Part shown: positions 1-8,562 of the stretch, in pieces
Layout: the number at the start of each line of letters is the position of its first letter
Position numbering within the stretch: position 1 is the stretch's first letter
Origin: Leucobacter zeae
GTDB lineage: Bacteria > Actinomycetota > Actinomycetes > Actinomycetales > Microbacteriaceae
Length of the DNA: 64,000 nucleotides
Assembly: GCF_016758175.1 (NCBI RefSeq)
Contig: NZ_QYAB01000001.1
Coordinates: 62,001-126,000 of the forward strand
Direction: 5' to 3'
The notes under the pieces: generated by a model
What the model was told of the DNA's origin: nothing
The model's input: only the letters and a program-made list of their open reading frames with translations
Database searches by the model: none
Program-made: the position numbers and the translations under genes

Positions 1-1332
1 GGTGATCGCCGCCTTCGTCGAGGTGTGCGCCTCGGCGACGAGCTGCTTGGCCGCCTCGGGATCCGAATCGATCTTCTGCTGCGCGAGGCCGAGCGTCATG
101 CCGACCGACACGAGACGGGGCTGCACCCCGTCGTGCAGGTCTCGCTCGATGCGCGTGCGTTCGACGTCGGCCGCGCGCACCGCACCCTCCCGCTGCCGGG
201 CCGAGACCGTCGCGCGCTGCGCTGAGGCCGTGGCCTGGGCCGCGAGCCGCTGCTCCTTCGCCCCGGCTCGGGCGATCGCGATCGCGACGAGGCGGTAGAG
301 CAGCGCGAACCCGACGATCGCTGCGGCGCTGATCATGACGCCCGCGAGGCTCAGGATCGCTGGGAACGGATCCCCGCGGAAGAGCGTCACGAACGAGCGG
401 GCGAACCACTGGAAGCAGCCGAGCACCGCGGCGCCGAACACGCTCGCGATCGCGAAGTTCGCGAGGGCCCGCCACATGCGCCCGTCGATCGCCTGCCGTC
501 CGAGGGACTGCAACCAGCCCTTGAATCCCGGCTGCTCCTGCCTCCGCCAGGTGAGCGACGGCAGTCCGAGCCGATACAGGCCGCTGACGCGATTGTTCTC
601 GAACCAGGCGATGCCGAAGAGGGCATATACGTTCCCCACGAGCACCACGAGCCCGGCACCGAGCACGAAGAGCAGCGCGACCGCCGCGGCGACGACGCCG
701 AGGAGCGTGCCGATGAGCGCGAAGCCGATGAGCCCGTAGAACGCGAGGTGCAGAATCGTGAGCACGAGCCGGATCGGAGGCCGGGGCTCGGTGCGCATCG
801 GAGCCTGGGCCCGGCCGCGATGCCCATGGGGGCCGCCTCCGGGCGGTCCGGGAGGCGGAGTCGCTCCGACGGCGGGGAGGCCGACCGGCGGCGCAGCGGC
901 TTCCCGGGGAGCATCGGATTGAGGAACTTGGGCCTGCGGAGCGCCGGCCTGGGGAACGGGAGCGCCGGCTTGGGGCACGGGAGCCTGAGCCTGAGGAGCC
1001 TGAACCCGAGGGGCGATCCGCTCAGCCGCACCCATCGGGGCCAACGGCGTCGTGGGTACGAACGGCGTCGTCGGGGCGATCGGCGCGGTCGGGGCTGCGT
1101 CCGTGGCTGCTAGCGCAGCCGCCGGATGCATCTCGGGGAGCACGTCGGTCGCCTGCAGGTCGGTCAGCACCTCGGTGGCCGCGCGGTCGGTCGCGGCACG
1201 GTCGGTCGCGGCACGGTCGGTCGCGGTGCCCGGACCGCCGGCCTGCTCGGAAAGCACGGCCGTGTCGTTCGGCCCCGCGAGTGGGCGTGTCTCCTGCTCA
1301 GAGGCCGGAGCATCATCGATGGATCTGATCAT
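1..1332 (-). CDS. Sensor histidine kinase, C-terminal part cut off by window edge
   Basis: This is a membrane sensor kinase of a two-component system. It starts at 1332 and runs off the left edge, so the ATP-binding domain and its response regulator are not visible. The first ~170 residues are a low-complexity Ala/Pro/Gln region with a TDRAA tandem repeat and PVPQAGA repeats. Hydrophobic segments follow (around FYGLIGFALIGTLLGVVAA and the Ala/Val-rich helices further on), with a stretch resembling the 'putative sensor' family between them. The phosphoacceptor motif ERDLHDGVQPRL is encoded near 118-153, the form typical of the HisKA_3 (NarL/DesK-type) group; phosphorylation would be on the His of LHDGVQ. 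A -10 element TAGCGT (1339-1344) lies six bases before the ATG with no Shine-Dalgarno, so the mRNA is probably leaderless. The family call is secure; the stimulus is unknown. Confidence 0.85.
   Translation of the reverse strand, partial: MIRSIDDAPASEQETRPLAGPNDTAVLSEQAGGPGTATDRAATDRAATDRAATEVLTDLQATDVLPEMHPAAALAATDAAPTAPIAPTTPFVPTTPLAPMGAAERIAPRVQAPQAQAPVPQAGAPVPQAGAPQAQVPQSDAPREAAAPPVGLPAVGATPPPGPPGGGPHGHRGRAQAPMRTEPRPPIRLVLTILHLAFYGLIGFALIGTLLGVVAAAVALLFVLGAGLVVLVGNVYALFGIAWFENNRVSGLYRLGLPSLTWRRQEQPGFKGWLQSLGRQAIDGRMWRALANFAIASVFGAAVLGCFQWFARSFVTLFRGDPFPAILSLAGVMISAAAIVGFALLYRLVAIAIARAGAKEQRLAAQATASAQRATVSARQREGAVRAADVERTRIERDLHDGVQPRLVSVGMTLGLAQQKIDSDPEAAKQLVAEAHTSTKAAIT
1184..1228 (-). 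repeat. 15-bp tandem repeat in histidine kinase N-terminus
   Basis: Three adjacent copies of CGGTCGGTCGCGGCA (1184-1198, 1199-1213, and 1214-1228 with two end changes). They encode the TDRAA-type repeat in the disordered N-terminal region of the kinase. Length variation between strains would be expected. Confidence 0.85.
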
Positions 1333-1418
1333 GCTTCTACGCTAGGCCGCGCGAGGCGTCCTGCGACACCGAGGCACCCGGAGGATCCGTTTCCGGGTTT
1401 CCCTACCGCCCGCATCGG

Positions 1419-1432
1419 GTTTCACGTGAAAC
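1419..1432. promoter_or_regulatory. parS site (ParB-binding), perfect 14-bp core
   Basis: GTTTCACGTGAAAC, the exact palindromic core of the bacterial parS site. It lies in the intergenic space between the sensor kinase and the dehydrogenase gene, and is the outermost of six such sites in this window, about 20 kb left of dnaA. ParB (25845-26864) should load here. Confidence 0.9.
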
Positions 1433-1610
1433 GGGATCGGCCGCCATGCCGCGGGACGCGCACCTCCGCCATGCCGCGGGACAGAGGGTCGCAGCATCCG
1501 ACGCCCCGCAAATTGGATCCTGCGACTCGCTCCGCTCACGCAGGAGGACGGACAGCAGGAACTCACGCGCGCCGACGGGGCGCGGACGTCCGCGAAGGGC
1601 GGCGGCCGGG

Positions 1611-2372
1611 TCAGCGACCGCGCTCGCCGATGCGCGCCGTGATACGCGCAGGCAGGATCCGCGCGAGACGCGCGAGCAGCCGATACCTGACCGACGGGAT
1701 CGACACCGCGCGACCGCGAACCGCGTCGCGCAACGACTGCGCGACCACCGTGCGCGCGGTGAGCCACATCCAGGAGGGCACGCCCTCCTCCCCCGGCGGC
1801 AGCCCCAGCCGCTCGTGGAACTTCGTGTGCGTGTACCCCGGGCACACCGCGGTCACCGTCACGCCCCGGGGCGCGTACCGATCGTTGGCCCAGGTCGAGA
1901 AGACCACGAGCCATCGCTTCGCTGCGGAGTAGGTGCTGCGCGGGATGAACGCGGCGACCGAGGCCACGTTCATGATGCGGCCCTCCCCGCGCGCGAGCAT
2001 GCCCTGCAGCGCCGCGTGCATGAGGCGCATGGCCACCTCGTCGTGCAGGCGCAGGTGCCGCACCTCGTCCTCGATGTCGTTGCGCTCGAACTCGAGCGGC
2101 AGGCCGTAGCCCGCATTGTTGATGAGCGTGGCCACCGGCCTCGCATCGTCGGAGAGCCGGGCGACGACCGTCGCGAGGTCGGCCGGATCGAGCAGGTCCG
2201 CCGGCAGCACCTCCGCCGCGATGCGATGCTTCGTCTCGAGCTCGTCGGCGAGGGCGCGCAGTGCCGACTCACCGCGGGCCACGAGCACCAGGTGCACACC
2301 GCGCGCCGCCAACTGCCTCGCGTACTCCGCCCCGAGCCCGGAGCTCGCTCCCGTGATCAGCGCCGTCGTCAT
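1611..2372 (-). CDS. Short-chain dehydrogenase/reductase (SDR)
   Basis: A classical NAD(P)-dependent SDR of 253 residues, the usual length of the family. The N-terminus carries the dinucleotide motif TGASSGLG, then NNAG in the fourth strand, a catalytic Ser region (NVASVAAF) and the catalytic pair in YSAAK. The substrate cannot be told from sequence; it resembles general ketone/alcohol oxidoreductases of the DltE/YqjQ sort. The ATG at 2372 is preceded by TACGAT six bases upstream (2379-2384), the arrangement of a leaderless transcript, so I prefer this start to in-frame codons further up. It is transcribed alone, after the terminator that closes the adhesin gene. Confidence 0.87.
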   Translation of the reverse strand: MTTALITGASSGLGAEYARQLAARGVHLVLVARGESALRALADELETKHRIAAEVLPADLLDPADLATVVARLSDDARPVATLINNAGYGLPLEFERNDIEDEVRHLRLHDEVAMRLMHAALQGMLARGEGRIMNVASVAAFIPRSTYSAAKRWLVVFSTWANDRYAPRGVTVTAVCPGYTHTKFHERLGLPPGEEGVPSWMWLTARTVVAQSLRDAVRGRAVSIPSVRYRLLARLARILPARITARIGERGR

Positions 2373-2506
2373 GCCTCGATCGTATCCCCGGGCGGAGCCC
2401 GCACGGTTCGCTGCGAAGGCCGGGTTCGGGGCCCGCCGGGCCCACCGGCCCCTCCGGACCCGCCGGCAGAACCGCGGAGCATCGGGGATCAAGCCTGCTG
2501 AAATGG

Positions 2507-2543
2507 CCGGGACCCCGGAGCGCTCGGCGCTCCGGGGTCCCGG
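2507..2543 (-). terminator. Strong hairpin terminator after adhesin gene
   Basis: A perfect 17-bp stem (2507-2523 with 2527-2543) closed by a three-base TCG loop, 36 bp past the stop of the LPXTG protein. There is no U-run, as is common in actinobacteria. Confidence 0.75.
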
Positions 2544-2579
2544 GTGGCGGACCGGTCTCACCCGGTCCGATGCATTCGT

Positions 2580-5500
2580 CTACTCGCCTGCCGCCCTCCG
2601 ACGACGGAGCAGCAGAAGCGCACCGCCTGCTGCGAGCAGTATCGCAGCGCCGCCGATCAGGCCCGCCTGGAGCGACCCGCCCGTGGTCGGGAGTCCGGTC
2701 GAGTCCGGGTTCCCCTGGTTCGGGGCGTCGGGATGCTCCGGCTTCGGCTGCTCCGGCTTCACCGGGGGATCCACGATCTCCGGTGCCTCGCGCACGAACC
2801 CGAAGTCGAGCGTGAGGTCCGCTTCGCCGTCCGTCGTCAGCCCCGTGCTGATGGCGATCCACCGCGACGAATCGGTGGCGCGGTCCCCCGCGCCCTCGAT
2901 GGTCGGGAGCAGCCCGTCCAGCGCCCGCGCCGAGGCCTCGCGGTCGATGGAGACCGTGTAGTGCTGGCCGTCCTCGAGCACCGGCAGGTCCGGGAAGAGG
3001 TACTTCCCGTTCGCATCGGTGGTCACCTGGCCCACACGGTCGCCGTGGACATCGACGACGGGCCTGCCGTCGGGACCCGTGATCACGAGCACCACGTCGG
3101 GGATGCCGGGCTCGCCGGCATCCTGCGTGCCGTCGCCGTTCTCGTCGAGCCAGACGGTGTCGCCCACCGAGACCCGTGCGAGCACCACACCCGCGTCCCA
3201 CGTCGGATCGATACCCTCGGTCGCGGTCAGCTCCCGATCGTAGTCGAGCGTGAGGCGGCTGTTCTCATCGTTCAGCGAGAAGACGCGGGACACCCCGACG
3301 GCGGGTGCGCCGTCGACGGGCCGTGCGTCCGAGTCGAGACCGTCGAACCCGAGCAGCGCGTCGGTGAACACGTACCGCTTCGCCTGCTCCGGGGTGAGTG
3401 TGAAACGCACCCGGTAGTCGCCGGCGGGCAGACCGTCGAACAGGTAGCGCCCGTTCTCGTCGGTGACGGTGGCTACGGGCTCGCCATCGGCGTCGAGCAC
3501 GGCCGCGCCGCTGCCGTCGAGCAGTTCGACGGTCACGCCGTCCAGCACGGGCTCATCCGCGTCCTGCAGCCCGTTGCGGTTGCCATCGATCCAGGTGTAG
3601 TCGCCGATCGCATAGGTCTTCACGACCACGCCGGCGTCCCATGTCGGATCGATGCCCTCGGTCGCGGTGACGGTTCCGAAGGCGTACTCGGATCCGGGGA
3701 CGAGCGCGACCGACGCGCCGTCGAGCCTGAACACCGCGGTCAGTCCGGTGCCGCGAACGGCGTCCGAGTCATCAGCGCCGTTCGTGCCCTGCGTCGTGAA
3801 GGTGTACTGCTTCGCCTGCTCCTCGGTCAGCGCGAAGCGCAGCCGGTACTCGCCCGCCGGGAGTTCGTCGAACAGGTAGCGGCCGTCCGCATCCGTCACG
3901 GTCGCGACGGGGTCGCCCGCACCGTCCAGCACGGGCCGACCCGTGCCGTCGAGCAGCTCGACCCGCACGCCGGCGAGCACGGGCTCGCCCGAGTCCTGCA
4001 CGCCGTCGCGATCCGAGTCGATCCAGGTGAAGTCGCCGACCGCGTAGGTCCTGCGCACCACTCCGGCGTCCCAGGTCGGGTCGATGCCGTCGGTCGCCGC
4101 GACCGCCGGGTCGGAGTCCGCGGTCAGGTTGGGGTTCTTCGGGCCGAGCACGATCGTCGTCGTGATCCCGGTCTTCGGGTCAGCATCCGAATCGGCGTTC
4201 GAGTCATCCGTCGCGGCATGCTGCTCCGTGAACCGGAACTCCTCGGCCTGATCCTCGGTGAGCACGAACTCGACCAGGTACTCGCCTGCGGGGAGCTCGT
4301 CGAACACGTAGTTGCCGTGCGCATCGGTCTGCACCGGAGCGACCTCGTCGCCGTGGACGTCCTGCACGGGACGGCCATCGAGATCGGTGAGCTTCACCGT
4401 CACGCCCTCGAGCGCGGGTTCCTTCGGCCCCTGCAGCCCGTCGCGGTTCTCGTCGATCCAGACCCTGTCGCCCACCGCGTAGCTGCGTGCGATCACTCCG
4501 GCGTCCCAGGTCGGGTCGACGCCCTGGGTGGCCTGCACCGGGAACCGCTCGCCATGCCGCTCGTAGTCCGCGGTGAGCTGCTCGTTGCCGTCGCCGAGCA
4601 CGATGGTGCCGGTGGTGCCGACGGCCCGGTTCGACGTCGATGCCACGGCATCCGAATCGGAGTCCGGATCCGCGTGCTCGTCGTCGGCGTTCGCGTCGGC
4701 CCGCGTGAATACGTAGGAATTCGACTGCGCGTCCGTGAGGGTGAACCTCACCCGGTACTCGCCGGCGGGCAGCTCGTCGAACAGATAGAAGCCGTCGTCC
4801 GTCGTGGTCGCGACCACCGCTGAGCCGTCGATGTGCCGTACCGGTTCGCCGGCCGGATCCGTCAGTTCGACCCGGACCCCGGCGAGGCGCTCCTCGCCGG
4901 CGTCCTGGAGGCCGTTGCGATTCGCATCGATCCAGGTGACATCGCCGATCGCGAAGCTCTGCTGCACGACGCCCGCGTCCCACGTGGGATCGACGCCGTG
5001 CAGCGCGCGGACGGTGCCGTGCGGGTAGGCGTCGCCCGACACGAGCTGCGTGTTGCGCTCGTCGAGCACGATCGCTCCGGAGGTGCCGGTGCGGGGATCG
5101 GCGTCAGAATCGGTCGCAGCCCCGCCCTGGCGCGGCTTCGTGAAGGCGTACTGCGCGGCCTGCTCCTCGGTGAGGGTGAATCGCACGCGGTACTCACCGG
5201 CGGGCAGCAGGTCGAAGAGGTAGTAGCCCGCGTCGTCGGTCCGCGTGGCGACCGGGTCTCCGGCCTCGTCGCGCACGGGCTCCCCGGCGGCGTCGAGCAG
5301 CTCGACCCGCACGCCGGGCAGCGCCGGTTCGTCGGCGCCCTGCTCGCCGTCGCGGTTCGTGTCGATCCACGTGCGGTCGCCGATCGCATAGCGCGCTGAG
5401 GGCTCGTCGAAGACCGTGACCGCGGTCGACGAGCCGTCGGGCCGGATCGTGGCGGTGACGGTTCCGTCGAAGAGCTCGTACCCCGCCGGGGCACGGGTCT

Positions 5501-8357
5501 CCGTGATCGTGTAGTCGCCGAACGGGACCCCGTCCGGGTTCTCGTCGGTCTTCTCGACCTCGGGGATCACGATCGCGGTCTCTGCGCCGGATTCGCCGCG
5601 CACCATGAGCTGGCCGTTCACGACGAACGCGCGGTCAGTGACGACCGTGCCGTCGGGTCCGGTCACCGTGAAGCGCGCCGTGCGGTCCGTGATCAGCACG
5701 TCGGGGCGTCGCGCGTCGGCCTTCTGGACGAGCAGCGGGAAGCCGTTCGACGGCGTGATGACCGCCTGCGTGCCGCCGATGCGATTCACCACGGGGATAT
5801 CGGCCTGCGGGTGCGTCAGCTCGATCTTGAAGTTGACGTAGGGCTGGGCGTTCGGCAGCGTCGTGCCGGGCTTCTGCGCGACCACGACCGTGTTGGCTCG
5901 TGCGTCGAGCGTCACACGCAGGTTTCCAGCGATGTCGATCTCGGTGTCGGAGCGCGTGCTTCCCGATTCGAGGTCGGCGTCCTCGACGAAGCCGACGAGC
6001 CGAGCCCCTACCGGCAGTACGTCGACGATCGGGAGGATCGCTCGGCCCGCGAAGCTGCCGTGGGGCAGCAGCTGCACACGGTAGATGAACTCGGTCCGTG
6101 TCGGGGCCCCGTGCTCGTCGAGCGGCACGCGCAGGTTCTGGGTCCACTCGCCGCCGCCGCGGTAGACCGACTTCCGCACCTCGAGCTCGTTGCCGAATGA
6201 GGTCGCCGAGCCGGTCGCGTCGTTCTTCCAGGTGTACTCGTGCGTCGTCTCGCCCACGACGCGGGCGATGTTGGAGACGTCCAGGGTCTGCTTGCCGTGG
6301 ATGACCCGGGTCGAGAGCGTCAGGGTGAGCGCGAGGGCGCCGGCGAGCGGCCGGTCGGCGCTGTGGCCGAGCTTCGCCCTGCCGGCATCGGAGAGTTCGA
6401 CGACGAGCTCATCGCGCTCCAGCGAGAGCGCGAAATCGTCGGGGGCGAGCGCGGTGCCCGCGTAGGTCGCGACGATCGATTCCCGGATCGCGGGGAGCGT
6501 CGACTCCGTCACGTCGAAGACCTCGTGGTTGACCGTGTCGATGATCCGGGAAGCACCGAGGTCGACCACGGCGCCAGCGGCGATGCGGAAGGAGTAGGGC
6601 ACGCGGTAGGCCTGTCCGATCTGCATCTGCGGCAGGGCGCCCACGGTCTTGTCGAACTCCGACGGGTCGTCGATGACGCTTCCGTCTGGCTGGCGCACGG
6701 TCAGGGTGTTGTTCTTGCTCGCCGTGTGGCTCTGCGCCCCGCGGCCATCCGAATAGGTGAACTTCGCCGAGTTCTTGACGGCGTAGGTCTCGGCGATCTG
6801 CGGGTTGCCCGTGCGGGTGTTCTTCGGCAGCCGGTCCACGCTGACGATCCGCGCGCCCGCGACGACCGACCAGGTCTTCGACACGTCGCGCCCGATGTTC
6901 ACCCGCAGAGTCCTGCCGTCGATGAGGAAGTCGCCAGGCGCGCTCTCGGCCGCGAAGCCCGCAGCCGAACCGGAGTACGACGACAGCGCTGCCGCACCGG
7001 CGGCGACCGCACCGGTCCACTCGAGCCCCTCGGGAAGCGTGTCGGTGATGATGACGTTCGACGTCAGGGCGTACTTGGAGTCGTATCCGAGGCGCTCAGC
7101 GTCGTACTGCCTGAGGTCGGCCCGGAACGTGTAATCCAGTTCGACCGGGAGTTCGAGCGTTCCGTCGCCGTCGGCGTCGAGCTCGTACGGCTCGCGCAGG
7201 TCCGACTGCTTGGTGAATGCGCTGCCGGGTCCGGGCTGCGGCTCGCGCGGCTTGGTGCCCGAGATCGCGGTCGCCCCGGTGCTCGTGGAGCCGCCGTCGA
7301 TCGTCGCGGTGTTCCCGAGCTGCACGCTGAAGCCTCCGCCGGTGACCGTGCTCACCGCATCGGCCTTCGCCTGCAGCGCCGCGACGAGCGCGTCCGCCTG
7401 ATCGGGGGCGATGGCGGCGGTGTACGAGATCACGAGGATCGACTGCTCGGGCACATCGATGCCGGCGATCGTGAAGGTGCGCCCGTCGATGGTCGGCTGA
7501 CCCGCCGGGAGAGGGAAAGACTCGGTCGTGCGGTTGAGCCCGTGCTCGTCCCAGGTCGTGAGCTTCGCGGTGAAGCTGCCCGCGTCGACCGCCAGGTACT
7601 CGGAGATGGTGTCGGAGACGGTCGCGTTCGTGCGCGCGCGGGCGGAGTCGATGGTGAGCGTGTACGGGATCGGGATCGACGTCGCACCCGCGGCGAGCGA
7701 GACCCTGCCGGTCTGCTCGCTGTACACGACCGCACCGTTGAGCCGATGCGATCCGACGCGCTTGCCGAACCCGTCGGAGAGATCCGGACGGAACTCATCG
7801 CCCGGATCGCGGACGATGACGGTCTGGGACGTGCCCTTCCCGTCGAGCTTCCACGTGATCTCCTCGATGACGGACCCGCTCTCCGGTTCCGTGAACCGGA
7901 AGGCCATGTCGAGGTACCCCTGCTGGTTGCTGCCGAAGTCGTCCGAGAACGTCAGGGTCAGGCGGTCGCCCGTCTGCTCGATCTTCGTGATGTTCTCATT
8001 GCCCTGCGGCACGCCGTCGGGGAACACGACGCCCTCCGGCACCGTGATCGTCACCGAGCTGCCCGGCTCCACGACGGTCAGGTCGTACTGCAGCGACAGC
8101 GTGTAGTCGACGCCGGGCTGCACGACGGTCGTTCCGTCGTACTCCTCCCCGCCGTACGACACGACGAGCTCGACGCCCCCGTTCGCCAGCCGGGTCGGCG
8201 TCGGAGCTGCGACCGCGGCGGTCGGCAGCACGAGCCCGAGGACCGCGATCGCGGCGGTCAGTACGGCTGCGATCGCGCTGCGCAGCCTCCATCCACGCGG
8301 CCGGTCCCCGGCCGCCGAGTTCGGCGAGAATGGCACGCCGAATGCTCCCCTATGCAT
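2580..8357 (-). CDS. Giant LPXTG-anchored surface adhesin with SdrD B-type repeats
   Basis: A 1925-residue cell-wall protein. It has a signal peptide (basic RLRSA, then a hydrophobic core, cleavage near AVAA-AP, about residue 50), an adhesin-like N-terminal region of beta-sandwich domains (e.g. SVTITVPEGVVFPDG; ISDTLPEGLEWTG), and a SpaA/Cna-B-like domain around residues 900-985 (GDYTITETRAPAGYELFDG). Six SdrD B-type repeats follow from about 988 to 1840, each opening with a motif like GDRTWIDTNRDGEQ whose acidic residues suggest Ca2+ binding. A Pro/Lys-rich wall-spanning linker, LPTTG near 1889, a hydrophobic helix and an RRRR tail complete a sortase anchor. The start at 8357 has GAGGGAG at good spacing. 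No sortase is in the window. The divergent LuxR-type gene is its likely regulator (inference). The function is probably attachment to a surface or host; the ligand is unknown. Confidence 0.9.
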   Translation of the reverse strand: MHRGAFGVPFSPNSAAGDRPRGWRLRSAIAAVLTAAIAVLGLVLPTAAVAAPTPTRLANGGVELVVSYGGEEYDGTTVVQPGVDYTLSLQYDLTVVEPGSSVTITVPEGVVFPDGVPQGNENITKIEQTGDRLTLTFSDDFGSNQQGYLDMAFRFTEPESGSVIEEITWKLDGKGTSQTVIVRDPGDEFRPDLSDGFGKRVGSHRLNGAVVYSEQTGRVSLAAGATSIPIPYTLTIDSARARTNATVSDTISEYLAVDAGSFTAKLTTWDEHGLNRTTESFPLPAGQPTIDGRTFTIAGIDVPEQSILVISYTAAIAPDQADALVAALQAKADAVSTVTGGGFSVQLGNTATIDGGSTSTGATAISGTKPREPQPGPGSAFTKQSDLREPYELDADGDGTLELPVELDYTFRADLRQYDAERLGYDSKYALTSNVIITDTLPEGLEWTGAVAAGAAALSSYSGSAAGFAAESAPGDFLIDGRTLRVNIGRDVSKTWSVVAGARIVSVDRLPKNTRTGNPQIAETYAVKNSAKFTYSDGRGAQSHTASKNNTLTVRQPDGSVIDDPSEFDKTVGALPQMQIGQAYRVPYSFRIAAGAVVDLGASRIIDTVNHEVFDVTESTLPAIRESIVATYAGTALAPDDFALSLERDELVVELSDAGRAKLGHSADRPLAGALALTLTLSTRVIHGKQTLDVSNIARVVGETTHEYTWKNDATGSATSFGNELEVRKSVYRGGGEWTQNLRVPLDEHGAPTRTEFIYRVQLLPHGSFAGRAILPIVDVLPVGARLVGFVEDADLESGSTRSDTEIDIAGNLRVTLDARANTVVVAQKPGTTLPNAQPYVNFKIELTHPQADIPVVNRIGGTQAVITPSNGFPLLVQKADARRPDVLITDRTARFTVTGPDGTVVTDRAFVVNGQLMVRGESGAETAIVIPEVEKTDENPDGVPFGDYTITETRAPAGYELFDGTVTATIRPDGSSTAVTVFDEPSARYAIGDRTWIDTNRDGEQGADEPALPGVRVELLDAAGEPVRDEAGDPVATRTDDAGYYLFDLLPAGEYRVRFTLTEEQAAQYAFTKPRQGGAATDSDADPRTGTSGAIVLDERNTQLVSGDAYPHGTVRALHGVDPTWDAGVVQQSFAIGDVTWIDANRNGLQDAGEERLAGVRVELTDPAGEPVRHIDGSAVVATTTDDGFYLFDELPAGEYRVRFTLTDAQSNSYVFTRADANADDEHADPDSDSDAVASTSNRAVGTTGTIVLGDGNEQLTADYERHGERFPVQATQGVDPTWDAGVIARSYAVGDRVWIDENRDGLQGPKEPALEGVTVKLTDLDGRPVQDVHGDEVAPVQTDAHGNYVFDELPAGEYLVEFVLTEDQAEEFRFTEQHAATDDSNADSDADPKTGITTTIVLGPKNPNLTADSDPAVAATDGIDPTWDAGVVRRTYAVGDFTWIDSDRDGVQDSGEPVLAGVRVELLDGTGRPVLDGAGDPVATVTDADGRYLFDELPAGEYRLRFALTEEQAKQYTFTTQGTNGADDSDAVRGTGLTAVFRLDGASVALVPGSEYAFGTVTATEGIDPTWDAGVVVKTYAIGDYTWIDGNRNGLQDADEPVLDGVTVELLDGSGAAVLDADGEPVATVTDENGRYLFDGLPAGDYRVRFTLTPEQAKRYVFTDALLGFDGLDSDARPVDGAPAVGVSRVFSLNDENSRLTLDYDRELTATEGIDPTWDAGVVLARVSVGDTVWLDENGDGTQDAGEPGIPDVVLVITGPDGRPVVDVHGDRVGQVTTDANGKYLFPDLPVLEDGQHYTVSIDREASARALDGLLPTIEGAGDRATDSSRWIAISTGLTTDGEADLTLDFGFVREAPEIVDPPVKPEQPKPEHPDAPNQGNPDSTGLPTTGGSLQAGLIGGAAILLAAGGALLLLRRRRAAGE
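3121..5391 (-). repeat. Six SdrD B-type repeat units, period about 430 bp
   Basis: The repeated protein opening YAIGD-x-TWID-x-N-x-DG-x-Q occurs six times, ending near 5391, 4954, 4482, 4050, 3612 and 3172 on the + strand coordinates. Each unit contains LFDELPAGEYRVRFTLT and ends in GIDPTWDAGVV (with variants such as GVDPTWDAGVI), so the DNA is internally homologous and open to unequal recombination. The last unit is diverged (VSVGDTVWLDENGDG). Confidence 0.85.
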
Positions 8358-8412
8358 AACTCTCCCTCAGAGTTCCCTAGTTTCCCGCGGTGATCCTCCC
8401 AGGATTCGCCGA

Positions 8413-8458
8413 TGCGGTCGCACGGGTGTCACCCCGGGGTGTCACCCGTGCGACCGCA
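8413..8458. promoter_or_regulatory. 46-bp near-perfect palindrome between adhesin and LuxR genes
   Basis: Arms of 16 bp (8413-8428 and 8443-8458) flank an inner 12-bp palindrome CACCCCGGGGTG (8430-8441); only the two T's at 8429 and 8442 fail to pair. The sequence also contains two direct copies of GGGTGTCACCC (8425-8435, 8437-8447). It sits in the divergent promoter region, not behind a gene, so an operator is more likely than a terminator. Confidence 0.6.
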
Positions 8459-8562
8459 CGGGGTGACGCCCGGTGTCCCCCGTACGGGCGACGGAATCGC
8501 GGCGCCGCAGCGCTTTCGTCCATGAAAAGTTGCGGCGCGGCGCTGCGGCCCCCAGGGTAGAG

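Noticed and set aside
2544-4823. About 760-codon + strand frame over the adhesin repeats
   Set aside because: It reflects the repeated DNA read in reverse; no signal peptide or motif.
3121-5391. Regularly spaced repeats that could suggest a CRISPR array
   Set aside because: The units are about 430 bp, coding and diverged; no short repeat-spacer pattern or cas genes are present.
8473-8562. Earlier GTG start for the LuxR-type regulator
   Set aside because: The added residues show no family sequence and the start would sit beside the palindrome without a Shine-Dalgarno.
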